The notes: a model not told the origin generated them from the sequence alone. A stretch of DNA of 56,837 bases from Phycisphaerales bacterium (GCA_028289195.1 JANQQR010000020.1:1-56837), one strand, 5' to 3'; shown: positions 45,966-54,473, counted from the stretch's first letter. A program made the numbers and translations.

Positions 45966-47033
45966 TCAGCCGTTCGGATCCGATTCTTCTTCGGTCTCGG
46001 AATCATCGGAGTCGGCGTCTTCGGGCTCGGCCGGGGCCTCGCCATCCTCGCCGGCGCCTTGGCGCATGCGCTCGGCCTCCTGCATCGACTCCTCACGCAT
46101 CTTCCTCGCCCGCTCGCGCATCTCTTCGATGCGCTGACGCACGTCTTCCGGCAGATTCTCGAGGCCAGGGATCTCGCCCGCACCCGGGGCTCCGGCTCCT
46201 GCGCCCGTGGCACCGGGCATTCCGGCGCCCGCGCCCCCGGGCCACCCGCCAGCTCCGCCAGCACCCGGCATGCCGGCGCCCGCGCCGCCCGGCCAGCCGC
46301 CGGCGCCCGCAGCGCCGGGCATCCCGGCTCCAGCGCCCGCGCCGACAGGCATGCCCGCTCCCGCTCCTCCGGGCCATCCACCAGCGCCGCCCATGCCCGC
46401 TCCCGCGCCGCCGCGCCATCCGCCGGCACCGGCGCCGCCCATGTTCTGCTGCCAGGCGTTGCCCGCCGGGGGCTGGATGGCGTTGGCCTGCGCCTGCGAT
46501 GCGCCGCCGCCACCGGGTTCGCCGATGCGGGTGATGTACTCTTCATCGCTGCCGCGAAGGATGTAATAGGTGCGTCCGTCAGCGTCGACGGCGAGCTGAC
46601 CGCGATAGCCGGGCATCGCTTCTGGCCCGAGCACGTACAGGCCGCCCTCGCCGGACGCCCACACGCCCGCGGCGACCCGGTCGGTCGTCCCGTCGGACAC
46701 AGTCAGCATGGTCTGTCCGCTGGTGCGGCTGGTGAGGCTCGTCGTCTCTGCGCCCTCAGGGTTGAGCATCTGCAACCCGCAGGCGTCGGCGAGAGCTGGG
46801 AGCTGCGCCGCGAGATGAATGCGCTCGATTCCGGCCGAGTCGACGATCGTCAGCCCCGAGGCCGTGAGCCACGGAGCCTTCTCTTCGTTCTCGCCTGCCC
46901 CGCCGAGCACGGCGCCCGCAAGACCGAGCGCCATGATCGCGCACGCGCCCGAGGTGATCGAGTTGCGACGTTCCAGGCGGGCGATCCTCGCCTCCAGACG
47001 ATCGGCCCCGGCGCTGCTGCTTGTCGTGCTCAT
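45966..47033 (-). CDS. Membrane-anchored Gly/Ala-repeat protein with coiled coil
   Basis: The 355 residues have an N-terminal basic coiled coil (ADRLEARIARLERRNSIT), a transmembrane segment (ACAIMALGLAGAVLGG), a beta-rich domain (about 55-190; TASGLTIVDSAGIERIHLA, GVWASGEGGLYVLGP), then a repeat region. That region (about 195-295) consists of GGWPGGAGAGMPG-type units, four or five copies with Ala/Gly spacers. A Glu/Arg/Met helix and acidic tail end the protein. GGAG lies nine bases before the ATG at 47033. The repeats suggest a flexible spacer or surface filament. Unrecognised family. Confidence 0.7.
   Translation of the reverse strand: MSTTSSSAGADRLEARIARLERRNSITSGACAIMALGLAGAVLGGAGENEEKAPWLTASGLTIVDSAGIERIHLAAQLPALADACGLQMLNPEGAETTSLTSRTSGQTMLTVSDGTTDRVAAGVWASGEGGLYVLGPEAMPGYRGQLAVDADGRTYYILRGSDEEYITRIGEPGGGGASQAQANAIQPPAGNAWQQNMGGAGAGGWRGGAGAGMGGAGGWPGGAGAGMPVGAGAGAGMPGAAGAGGWPGGAGAGMPGAGGAGGWPGGAGAGMPGATGAGAGAPGAGEIPGLENLPEDVRQRIEEMRERARKMREESMQEAERMRQGAGEDGEAPAEPEDADSDDSETEEESDPNG
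46190..46440 (-). repeat. Imperfect in-frame tandem repeats encoding Gly/Trp/Pro/Ala units
   Basis: Repeated DNA units translate to GGWPGGAGAGMPG with variations (GGWRGGAGAGMGG, GAGAGAGMPGA). The copies stay in frame and differ mostly at a few codons, as expected from slippage-driven expansion within a coding gene. Confidence 0.75.
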
Positions 47034-47163
47034 GATTCGGATCTCCGTGCAGGAGCAAGGTTTAGGGCGCACCCACCGCGCCGCATAAAGACTGTACATC
47101 GCCTCGTCAGCGAGGCAAGAACAAAGGGGGTTATGGGCCCGGCCGGGAGGGCAGAAAGACCAC

Positions 47164-48087
47164 TCAGCGTCCGGGGAACCGCCACTCCACGCCCGGCTCG
47201 TAGCCCAGAAGGGCGTACAGGTCCTTGCGCTCCTGCATCGCCCCGAGTTCCGCCTCGACCGTCCCGTCTCGGGCGATCGCCTCGAACAGGCGCGTCACCG
47301 CGCCCATCGTGGTCCGGAGGCTGGAGACCGGCCAGATCACGCACGAATACCCGAGCTCGCCGAAACGATCGAGCGGGATCAGAGGCGTCTTGCCGAACTC
47401 GGTCATGTTCGCCAGAAGGAACGTGCGCTCGCTGTACGCCTTCATGGCATCAGCGAAGGCGTGGAAGTCTTCCTCTGTCGGGAGCCCCTCGGGGAAGATC
47501 ATGTCGGCTCCGGCGTCGATGTACGCCTTGGCACGCTCGATCGCCGGCTCGAGCCCCTCGACCGATCGCGCATCCGTCCGCGCGCACACGATGAACGCCC
47601 CGCCCGAACAGTCGTCGCGGGCCGCCGCCGATCGCGACACCTTCTCCTGCATGTGGTCGATGGGCACCAGCGACTTCCCGTCGAGGTGCCCGCAGCGCTT
47701 GGGGAACACCTGGTCCTCGATGTGGAAACCCGCGGCCCCGGCGCGGCTGTATTCGTGCACCGTCCGCACGGTCATCTCGGCCTCGCCGAAGCCCGTGTCC
47801 GCGTCGGCTATCACCGGCAGGCCGCTGGCGCGGGCCACCTGCTCGATGACGTTGCAGAACTCGTTCAGCGTCAGCAGCCCGACGTCGGGCACGCCGAAAC
47901 TGGCGCTGACCGCTGCGCCCGAGACATACGCACCCTCGAAGCCGGTCGCCCGCACGGCACGCGCGACGAGTCCGTTGAACGCGCCAGGAAGACCCACACA
48001 CTTGGTGCGCATCAGCTCACGCAGCGTCTCGCCGGGGTGAACGGACGGGGAAGGAACGGTTTCTGTGCTCGGCGTGGGTGGGGTCAT
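47164..48087 (-). CDS. prpB: 2-methylisocitrate lyase (isocitrate lyase/PEP mutase family)
   Basis: The 307 residues carry the catalytic loop KRCGH (about 130-134), the form usual in methylisocitrate lyase where isocitrate lyase has KKCGH. Metal- and substrate-binding segments include VIADADTGFGEAEMTVRTVH, FHIEDQVFPKRCGHLDGK, VCARTDARSVEGLEPAIERA and ADMIFPEG. It cleaves 2-methylisocitrate to pyruvate and succinate, the last step of the methylcitrate cycle. The ATG at 48087 precedes a Thr/Pro-rich leader; the frame is open for a few codons more. A strong terminator of the upstream gene ends 20 bases before this start. Confidence 0.92.
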   Translation of the reverse strand: MTPPTPSTETVPSPSVHPGETLRELMRTKCVGLPGAFNGLVARAVRATGFEGAYVSGAAVSASFGVPDVGLLTLNEFCNVIEQVARASGLPVIADADTGFGEAEMTVRTVHEYSRAGAAGFHIEDQVFPKRCGHLDGKSLVPIDHMQEKVSRSAAARDDCSGGAFIVCARTDARSVEGLEPAIERAKAYIDAGADMIFPEGLPTEEDFHAFADAMKAYSERTFLLANMTEFGKTPLIPLDRFGELGYSCVIWPVSSLRTTMGAVTRLFEAIARDGTVEAELGAMQERKDLYALLGYEPGVEWRFPGR

Positions 48088-48106
48088 ACGTCCTGAGTGT
48101 AGAGAC

Positions 48107-48158
48107 AAAAAAACGGGCGGGACGCGGTCTGCTGGGCTGCACCGCCGTCCCGGCCCGT
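48107..48158 (-). terminator. Rho-independent terminator after the PEP-CTERM gene
   Basis: On the minus strand ACGGGC, GGGAC and GCGGT pair with ACCGC, GTCCC and GCCCGT through a long stem with two single-base bulges. A run of seven T follows. It lies about 100 bases past the stop of the gene at 48261-49112. Confidence 0.85.
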
Positions 48159-48260
48159 CTTACTGTGGCTCACCGAGCGAGCGGGGGATGCCCGCCCGGG
48201 AACCTACCCTCATCCGTCCTCCCCGGAGGAAGTTCGCGAGGGGAACAAATATCCGATCAA

Positions 48261-49112
48261 TCAGCGCCGGCGCCGGCGGAGAGCCACCAGGCCCATGCCG
48301 CCGAGCATCAGCGTCGAGGGAGCGGGAACCGCCGTCAGGGCGGCGCCGCCGAACACGCCGTGGTCGGTGCCGGAGCCGTCGCCGAGCGAGAGGCTGGCGA
48401 TCGTGAGGTACTTGGCGTCGCCGCCGACCGTGAAGTTGAAGCTCGAAGCGCGGTTCTCGCCGTCGAACGAGCCGGGCAGGTCGCCGTCGAAGCTCCAGAC
48501 GCTGCGATCCGCGCCGAACGAGACGGCTTCACCGTTCATCCAGCCACCGATCACGCCGCTGTCGTTGCTCAAGACGGCGATGAGGTTCAGCGTCGCGTTC
48601 GGGGAGGCGTAGTCATTGATGCCTGCGAACGACGAGAAGTTGAACATCTGGTCGGCGTCGAAGCCGCCCGCCACGCGGATCTCGTTGAGATCGAACGTGA
48701 TGAGCTGGTCGGCCCACATGCCGATACCGTCGTCCACGCGACCGAACACGGTCTGACCGTAAAGGTCCTGACCCGAGCAGCTCAGGCCGATGCTGTTGAT
48801 CGAACTGAGAGCATCGTTGCCGGGACGCGCGCCGGAATCGGGCGAATCCACGCCGCCGACGAAGCCCGTGTCGAACATCACGCCGGGCGCGATCTCGGTC
48901 AGAGATCCGAGCCCGCCGACCTGAACACGGTTCACGCCGAGGCTGTTGCCCGTCGCGCCGGCCATGTACACATCAGATTGGATCGCGGTCGAAAGGCTGG
49001 TGCCCTTCACGTCGTCGAAGAGGTTGCCCAACGGAATGACGTCCGCCGACTGCGCGAGCGCCGGAGGGCAAGCCACGGCCACAGCCGCGGCAAACACCTT
49101 GCTGTTCTTCAT
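48261..49112 (-). CDS. Exported protein with PEP-CTERM-like sorting tail
   Basis: The 283 residues start with a signal peptide (KNSKVFAAAVAVACPPALAQ). A beta-rich secreted domain with GADRSVWSFDGDLPGSFDGE follows. The C-terminus VPAPSTLMLGGMGLVALRR plus further Arg is the PEP-CTERM layout (Pro-rich motif, hydrophobic helix, Arg cluster), here with PAPS in place of PEPS. Such proteins are processed by an exosortase and anchored or released at the surface. GGAGGAG is about eight bases upstream of the ATG. Terminators on both sides make it a single transcription unit. Confidence 0.85.
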   Translation of the reverse strand: MKNSKVFAAAVAVACPPALAQSADVIPLGNLFDDVKGTSLSTAIQSDVYMAGATGNSLGVNRVQVGGLGSLTEIAPGVMFDTGFVGGVDSPDSGARPGNDALSSINSIGLSCSGQDLYGQTVFGRVDDGIGMWADQLITFDLNEIRVAGGFDADQMFNFSSFAGINDYASPNATLNLIAVLSNDSGVIGGWMNGEAVSFGADRSVWSFDGDLPGSFDGENRASSFNFTVGGDAKYLTIASLSLGDGSGTDHGVFGGAALTAVPAPSTLMLGGMGLVALRRRRR

Positions 49113-49200
49113 ATTTCTGACTCCTCCGGGATTTCTCCCTGTGCTAGAGCCAGAATAACCCGGATGCCCGCCGGGGCAAGCGATTCGTGCCCGAATGCTG

Positions 49201-49236
49201 GAAAAAGAAAGGGGCCCGCCCCGCGGCGGACCCCTT
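49201..49236 (-). terminator. Rho-independent terminator after prpD
   Basis: On the minus strand GGGGTCCGCC and GGCGGGCCCC form a 10-bp stem (one G-T pair, extendable by AA/TT) around GCGG, directly followed by TTTCTTTTTC. It lies about 30 bases past the prpD stop. Confidence 0.9.
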
Positions 49237-49265
49237 CGATCGGTCCCAAATCGTCCCCCTGAGGC

Positions 49266-50861
49266 CTACTCGTACCCGTCCTGGGTGGTGAAGGGGATGT
49301 CGTAGACCCCCGCGATCCCCGCGGCGTCCATCGATCCGAGCCCCTTGAGCCCGTCGACCAGCCCGGACGCGGCATCGCCCGTCATCGCGAGCTCGCCCAG
49401 CAGGCGCGCCTTGTGCTCGAGGATCCCGATGAGGTCCGCGCTCGTGTTGCGGGCGTGGCCGGCGGGGTACATCACCAGACCCGAATCGTGCGCGTTGCCG
49501 GCGCTGTCGGTGATGACCATCGAGGTCGGGATGCCGTCGGGGTACTTCGCGTCGTAATCGGACCCGCCGTGCTCGAACTCGATCTTGTCCATCAGCTTCC
49601 GCGTGTCCGCGTGAGTGATCGCACCGGGCGCGTAGTCCCACGGGCTGAGCATCAGCTGCTTCCACACACCGTCGTGCGACTCAAGATCGTCGGGCGTGAA
49701 CTCGCCGCGCCCGGCCATCTCGATCGCCTTGCGCAGCATGGTCGAGACGATGTACACCATCGAGTGGTCTGCACTCTGGCGCGTCGTCGGCGTGCGCTTG
49801 GCGGGGTCGCCGATGATCCCGAACGCCGGCTCATAGGCGCGGATGAGCATCTTGGAGATGTTGCTCCCGCCGTTCTCCAGCAGCTGCGGGTTCTGGCTGA
49901 TCAGGTTGATCAGGCCCTGCAGGGCGCCGGCCGACTGGTGCTCGTAGAGGCCCAGCTTGAAGTGCATGCCCATCACGGCGAAGTCGTCGCCGCTGTGGGC
50001 GAGCACGAGATCAAAGGGGCTCTCGCCCGAGGTCTTCTCGAACTGGCGGAACACCGACTCCGGGTTGCGGAAGATGTCACGCGGGCCCATGAATCCCCGC
50101 ATGGAACGCTGCATCGCCAGCACCGCCACCTCGCTGCTGATCGCCGCCGAGGCGCCCTTGGAGTCGCTGAGCTGCTTGCCGGCCCGGATCGCCCGCCAGG
50201 GGATGTAGTGGGCCACCACCATGCCGATCGCGCTCTCGATCTGGTCGGCCGTCGCGCCCATCAGCGCGCCGTACACCGCCGCCGAGGCGATCGCGCCGTG
50301 CACCACGTGGTCGATCTTGTAGGTCTTGAGGCTGAACACGCTGGCCAGGCGCCCGCGGATCTCGTCGTGGCAGATCATCGCGTTGAGCGCCGTCGCGCCG
50401 TCGAGGCCGCGCTGCTGGCAGGCCGCGATCGCCACGCCGTAGAAGTCGTTGTGCCCGAACTCGCCCGCCGTGTGCCCAAGCTCCGGCCAGTAGCCGAAGT
50501 TCGTCCCGTTGGAGTCCCACTCGCGCACCGCCGAGTTGTTGGCCACCACGGCCTTCTCCGGCTTCACGCGAACCGACGACCCGAACACGCAGGCGCCCTG
50601 CGAGGGCTCGCTCACCGCGTACTCCAGCGCCTCCTCCCGGAGAATCGTCGGTGCGTTGGTCTTCAGCGCCAGCGCCGAGAGGCCGCACAACACGGCGTCT
50701 GTGTGGAACATCGTCGTGCGCTCGCGCACCGAGGCGCTCGCGCCCTCGCCGAGTTTCCCGGCCATGAAGTCGATCGCGTACTGCCCGATCCCCAGCGCCT
50801 GGTTGGAATCGGCGGGGAGAGACAAGTGGGCATCGGTGGCGGCTGCGGTGGCGCTGGGCAT
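49266..50861 (-). CDS. prpD: 2-methylcitrate dehydratase, MmgE/PrpD family
   Basis: The 531 residues match the MmgE/PrpD fold. Visible segments: NNSAVREWDSNGTNFGYWPE, GHNDFYGVAIAACQQRGL, CHDEIRGRLASVFSLKTYKI followed by DHVVHGAIASAAVYG, AHYIPWRAIRAGKQLSDSKG, and the C-terminal VMYPAGHARNTS. It dehydrates 2-methylcitrate to 2-methyl-cis-aconitate. PrpB and PrpC genes follow on the same strand. GGAG lies seven bases before the ATG. It is about 50 residues longer than E. coli PrpD, mainly at the termini. Other MmgE/PrpD activities exist (cis-aconitate decarboxylase type). Confidence 0.9.
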   Translation of the reverse strand: MPSATAAATDAHLSLPADSNQALGIGQYAIDFMAGKLGEGASASVRERTTMFHTDAVLCGLSALALKTNAPTILREEALEYAVSEPSQGACVFGSSVRVKPEKAVVANNSAVREWDSNGTNFGYWPELGHTAGEFGHNDFYGVAIAACQQRGLDGATALNAMICHDEIRGRLASVFSLKTYKIDHVVHGAIASAAVYGALMGATADQIESAIGMVVAHYIPWRAIRAGKQLSDSKGASAAISSEVAVLAMQRSMRGFMGPRDIFRNPESVFRQFEKTSGESPFDLVLAHSGDDFAVMGMHFKLGLYEHQSAGALQGLINLISQNPQLLENGGSNISKMLIRAYEPAFGIIGDPAKRTPTTRQSADHSMVYIVSTMLRKAIEMAGRGEFTPDDLESHDGVWKQLMLSPWDYAPGAITHADTRKLMDKIEFEHGGSDYDAKYPDGIPTSMVITDSAGNAHDSGLVMYPAGHARNTSADLIGILEHKARLLGELAMTGDAASGLVDGLKGLGSMDAAGIAGVYDIPFTTQDGYE

Positions 50862-50966
50862 GGGGGGTCTCCGGGGATCGCGGACCCTGTCCGCGAGGGG
50901 AAAAGGGCGAAGGGGCAGGGGGGCAAACGGGGGAGAGAGGATAGCGGAATCGGCGATCGCGACGGA

Positions 50967-51683
50967 TCAGCCGCCCCCGACACTCCCCGTGTAGAAGTAG
51001 TAGCCGAGGCCGATCGTGAACAGGAAGTCGCCGTAGAGCGCGTGCTCGATCGCGCAGGCCAGGGTCGACTTCGTCCGGTGGTAGGTCCAGGCGAACATCA
51101 CGCCGCCCACGACCGTCAGCCCGATCGTCACCCACAGGTTCGCGTCGAAGAACACGTGCGCCCACCCGAACGCCAGGGCGCTGGCCCCGATCGTCAGCGC
51201 CGGCGAACCGAACGCCGGGCCGTACCGGTGGAACAGCCAGGTCCTGAAGATGATCTCCTGCGGGTACACGCTCACCAGCGGGTAGAACAGCATCACGATC
51301 GCGTACATCACCGGCGCACCCAGCGGAAAGCCCAGCAACCGATCGGGCTCCAGGATCAGCGTCAGACCCGTCAGCAGCGCGGCGCCGATCGCGAAAAGCC
51401 CCAGCATCAGCAGCGCGTGCCCGCGCATGCCCGCCACGTTCACCAACCGACGGTTCTCGAACGACGGGTCCCGTCGCAGCACGAACGCCAGCCCCAGCCC
51501 CGTGACCAGCAGGAACGGCATCAGCATGCGAAGCGGGATCACCTCGTACACGAACAGCAGCGGCACGATCGCGTAGAGCGCCGTGAACTCCGCGAGACGC
51601 ATGCCCGTCGCGACGCCGGAAAGGCGCGGCGACCCGGCCGGCGCCCCGTTCAGCCCGTTGGATTGGTGGTGCTCGTCGCTCAT
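50967..51683 (-). CDS. CPBP-family intramembrane metalloprotease homologue
   Basis: The 238 residues are polytopic with about six to seven helices. The CPBP/Rce1-type motifs are readable: SVYPQEIIFRTWLFHRYG in the position of the EExxxR motif (here Q-E-I-I-F-R), FGWAHVFFDA for the FxxxH motif, and CAIEHALYGD for the third, His-bearing motif. The first Glu of the EE pair is Gln, so activity is uncertain. The start at 51683 gives a 60-residue cytoplasmic lead before the first helix. It is transcribed toward prpD, 105 bases upstream of that gene. Confidence 0.75.
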   Translation of the reverse strand: MSDEHHQSNGLNGAPAGSPRLSGVATGMRLAEFTALYAIVPLLFVYEVIPLRMLMPFLLVTGLGLAFVLRRDPSFENRRLVNVAGMRGHALLMLGLFAIGAALLTGLTLILEPDRLLGFPLGAPVMYAIVMLFYPLVSVYPQEIIFRTWLFHRYGPAFGSPALTIGASALAFGWAHVFFDANLWVTIGLTVVGGVMFAWTYHRTKSTLACAIEHALYGDFLFTIGLGYYFYTGSVGGG

Positions 51684-51863
51684 TCGGCCGACCGGACAGG
51701 CTCCGCCCGGGACGGCTACCATAGGTCCCTCGACGGCAGAGGCGCTCCGCCAGACGTTGTTCGGTGAACGCCCGCCCGAGTTCTTCCATCCCAAACACCC
51801 TGGTTCATCCCGTTAGAAGGATGTCCCTGCCCCCCGGATCCCCCCGACAGGAGTTCAGCCCAG

Positions 51864-53066
51864 ATGGCCAGCAGCCCCGAAACGACCCCCGTGATCCTTA
51901 GCGCCAAGCGCACCCCCATCGGCCGCTTCTTCGGCGGTCTCAGCAAGGTGCCGGCGCCGGTCCTGGGTTCCTACGCCATCGAAGCGGCGCTCAACGAACT
52001 CGACGGCGGCGTCGACGCCCTCAAGGGCCAGGTCGACGAGTGCCTCATGGGCTGCGTGCTCCAGGCCGGACTCGGCCAGAACCCCGCCCGCCAGGCCGGG
52101 CTCAAGGCCGGCCTGCCCGACACGCTCAGTGCCCAGACCATCAACAAGGTCTGCGGCAGCGGCCTCCAGGCAGTCATGAGCGCCGCCCAGTCGATCAAGG
52201 CGGGCGACAACCAACTCGTCGTCGCCGGGGGCATGGAGAACATGACCGCCGCCCCGCACTTCGCCCACGTGCGCAGCGGCGTGAAGTTCGGCGCGATGCA
52301 GCAGGAAGACCACATGCAGTTTGACGGCCTCCGCTGCGCCTTCGAGTGCTGGGGCATGACCAACGCCGCCGACCACATCGCGACCGTCGGCAGCGTCAGC
52401 CGCGAGGAGCAGGACCGCTTCAGCGCCCAGAGCCACCAGCGCGCAGCCGCGGCCACCGAGGCCGGCCACTTCTCCGCCGAGATCGCTCCGCTGAGCACCG
52501 CCCAGTGCATGGACAAGCGCTCGCCCGGCGTCGAGAAGGACGAGGGCATCCGTGGCGACTCCACCGCCGAGGGCCTCGCCAAGCTGCGCACGGTGCCCGG
52601 CCACGAGTTCATCACCGCCGCCAACGCCAGCCAGATCTCGGATGGCGCAAGCGCCGTTGTCGTCTCCAGCGAGGCCAAGGCCAAGAGCCTCGGCGCCGAG
52701 CCGCTGGCGCGCATCGTGGGCTACACCACCAGCGGCGTGGCGCCCAAGGACATCTTCAGCGCCCCCGCGCTGGCCATTCCCGATCTGCTCGCCAAGGTCG
52801 GCTGGAGCGTGAGCGACGTCGACCTCTTCGAGGTCAACGAGGCCTTCGCCGCCCAGGTGCTGCACAACATCGCGGCCGCGGGCATCGGCGAGGACAAGCT
52901 CAACATCTGCGGCGGCGGCATCGCCCTGGGCCACCCCATCGGCGCCTCGGGCGCCCGCGTGCTCACCACGCTGCTCCACCAGCTCAAGCGCACCGGCGGC
53001 AGCAAGGGCGTCGCGGCGCTGTGCCTGGGCGGCGGCAACGCTGTCGCGATGGCCGTGGAGGTCTGA
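51864..53066 (+). CDS. Thiolase (acetyl-CoA C-acetyltransferase type)
   Basis: A 400-residue thiolase with a complete active site: nucleophilic Cys97 in INKVCGSGLQAV, the NEAFAAQ segment, catalytic His in GGGIALGHPIGASG and Cys in ALCLGGGNAVAM. VVAGGMENMTAAPHF is the second family signature. The typical acetyl-CoA acetyltransferase (biosynthetic/degradative) form makes or splits acetoacetyl-CoA, fitting the HMG-CoA lyase product acetoacetate and the 3-hydroxyacyl-CoA dehydrogenase at 55.7 kb. It is followed by a strong hairpin 14 bases after the stop. Confidence 0.95.
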   Translation: MASSPETTPVILSAKRTPIGRFFGGLSKVPAPVLGSYAIEAALNELDGGVDALKGQVDECLMGCVLQAGLGQNPARQAGLKAGLPDTLSAQTINKVCGSGLQAVMSAAQSIKAGDNQLVVAGGMENMTAAPHFAHVRSGVKFGAMQQEDHMQFDGLRCAFECWGMTNAADHIATVGSVSREEQDRFSAQSHQRAAAATEAGHFSAEIAPLSTAQCMDKRSPGVEKDEGIRGDSTAEGLAKLRTVPGHEFITAANASQISDGASAVVVSSEAKAKSLGAEPLARIVGYTTSGVAPKDIFSAPALAIPDLLAKVGWSVSDVDLFEVNEAFAAQVLHNIAAAGIGEDKLNICGGGIALGHPIGASGARVLTTLLHQLKRTGGSKGVAALCLGGGNAVAMAVEV

Positions 53067-53080
53067 GCTCACACGGGTGC

Positions 53081-53108
53081 CATGCCTTGACCCGAAGGGC
53101 AAGGCATG
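53081..53108 (+). terminator. Strong hairpin after the thiolase gene, no T-tract
   Basis: CATGCCTTG pairs perfectly with CAAGGCATG, and inside it CCC-GAA-GGG pairs as well with a one-base bulge between. It starts 14 bases after the thiolase stop. Lack of a following T-run makes intrinsic termination uncertain; it could protect the 3' end or mask an ATG at 53106. Confidence 0.45.
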
Positions 53109-53135
53109 AGGCCACCGGGCGTCCTAACGTTGTGC

Positions 53136-53879
53136 ATGGACCCGAGTCAACGGACGACACGTCTGTCGTTGACCGACGTCGCCACTGTTGCGATCTGCCT
53201 CGTCGTGGCTCTGAGCTTCGTGACGGTGATCTTGCCGGCTCTGCCCTGGGCGCGCGAGGGTGCCAGACGGGCTGTCGAGCAGGGATACATGAATCAAATC
53301 GGTATCGCGCTGTATGCACGAGCGTATGACCACAACGTCAGTGTGCTCCCCATCCCTGCAATGCTCGACCGCGACAACTCAACCGTTCCGCAATCGGGGA
53401 GCGCCAAGAACACCACGGCGAACATGTTTTCGATCGTGCTCTTCGAGCACTACTTTCCGGGCCCCGAGATCATGGTGACCCCCCGCGAGCGGAACACGAA
53501 TGTGCTCGTTGACTTCGACTTCACGAACAGGGCGCCCTCGGCGGCCGTCGAGCCGTACCGAGCCGCGTGGGATCCCGCATTCAACGCCGATTTCACGCGC
53601 AGCGATGAGCCGGGCAACGTGAGCTACGCGCACCGGCAGCTCATCGGCGAGCACCTGTCCCGGTTGGCGCCTCACGACACGATCGTCGCCACACGCGGCC
53701 CCGACCCCTCCGATCCGGACAGCCTCTGGATCGAGGAAGGCAAGTGGGTCGGCAGTTCGGTCCTGCGCGCCGACTTGGGCGTCGCATGGTTGGAAGAGCC
53801 CGAGCGCCTCGACCCCGCGCTCGGGATCTGGATCGAAGCCGGCGACAAACCCGCCGATTTCCGCCGTATCTGGGACTAA
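53136..53879 (+). CDS. Prepilin-like (DUF1559-related) protein with degenerate cleavage site
   Basis: In 247 residues the N-terminus RLSLTDVATVAICLVVALSF followed by LPALPWAREGARRA and NQIGIALYARAYD parallels DUF1559 prepilins (GFTLIELLVVIAII, LLPAVQKAREAARR, NNLKQIGLALHNYHD). Unlike those, Gly at the cleavage site is Arg and Glu5 is Asp, so prepilin peptidase may not process it. A start at 53136 gives the nine-residue leader usual for the family; an in-frame ATG at 53106 has AGGG upstream but lies in the arm of a hairpin. The C-terminal half (residues 90-247) is unrecognised. Planctomycetes have many DUF1559 proteins. Confidence 0.6.
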   Translation: MDPSQRTTRLSLTDVATVAICLVVALSFVTVILPALPWAREGARRAVEQGYMNQIGIALYARAYDHNVSVLPIPAMLDRDNSTVPQSGSAKNTTANMFSIVLFEHYFPGPEIMVTPRERNTNVLVDFDFTNRAPSAAVEPYRAAWDPAFNADFTRSDEPGNVSYAHRQLIGEHLSRLAPHDTIVATRGPDPSDPDSLWIEEGKWVGSSVLRADLGVAWLEEPERLDPALGIWIEAGDKPADFRRIWD

Positions 53880-54020
53880 CCCGCCCAGGGGACACTGCGC
53901 GCCCCCGCCGGCTCGCCGAGGGCCGTCGCGCCCCCCGGTCCCGGTGGTTCCACGGCGCCGCGCTCCAGCCAAACGAATTCCGGACCGATAGTCCAGATTG
54001 GACCCCGGAGTCCCTTTCTG

Positions 54021-54473
54021 ATGACCGCGCCGAACCAGCCCCTCACTCCAGAGCAGGTCGAACTCATCCGTACCAGCTACGAGGCGCTCTCTCCGCGCGG
54101 CGATCATCTGCTCAACACGTTCTTCGACAACCTCTTCGAATCGACACCCTCGATGGAAGAGGTGCTGCCCCGTGCCGGCATCGCCAAGCGCCGCAGCCTG
54201 CTCAAGACCGTGTCGTTCATCGTCGACAACGCCGATCGCCTGGAAGGCATCCGCAACTCGCTCATGGACATGGGCGAGCACAACGCGGACACCGGCATCA
54301 AGTCGGCCCACTACCCGCTGGTGCGCGACACCCTCGTCGCCACCATGGCGCAGGTCGCCGGCGATGCCTGGACGCAGCAACTCGACGAGGCCTGGTTCGA
54401 TGTGCTCAGCGTCGTGAGCCTGTTCATGATCCGCGGCGCCGAACGGCGCGCAGAGCGCAAGCAAGCCGCCTGA
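54021..54473 (+). CDS. Single-domain globin
   Basis: A 150-residue globin of the flavohaemoglobin/single-domain type. LTPEQVELIRTSYEAL is helix A; the proximal haem His is in MGEHNADTG (about residue 87), followed by GIKSAHYPLVRDTLVATM and AWTQQLDEAWFDVL. There is no FAD/NAD reductase domain, so it could bind O2 or NO in the cytoplasm and need a separate reductase. The gene is convergent with the membrane-anchored methyltransferase gene, ten bases apart. Haem binding is inferred from the His position. Confidence 0.85.
   Translation: MTAPNQPLTPEQVELIRTSYEALSPRGDHLLNTFFDNLFESTPSMEEVLPRAGIAKRRSLLKTVSFIVDNADRLEGIRNSLMDMGEHNADTGIKSAHYPLVRDTLVATMAQVAGDAWTQQLDEAWFDVLSVVSLFMIRGAERRAERKQAA

Noticed and set aside
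46190..46440. CRISPR-like array
   Set aside because: The repeats are in frame inside a coding gene, of uneven length, without unique spacers; they encode Gly/Ala/Trp/Pro units.
46207..46566. Proline/alanine-rich plus-strand frame
   Set aside because: It is the antisense reading of the Gly/Ala repeat gene, which has a ribosome binding site, a membrane segment and a normal start on the minus strand.
49413..51767. 784-codon plus-strand open frame opposite prpD and the CPBP gene
   Set aside because: Composition is Arg/His/Val-rich with no recognisable domain, and it is antisense to two genes with clear family motifs; typical of GC-rich DNA.
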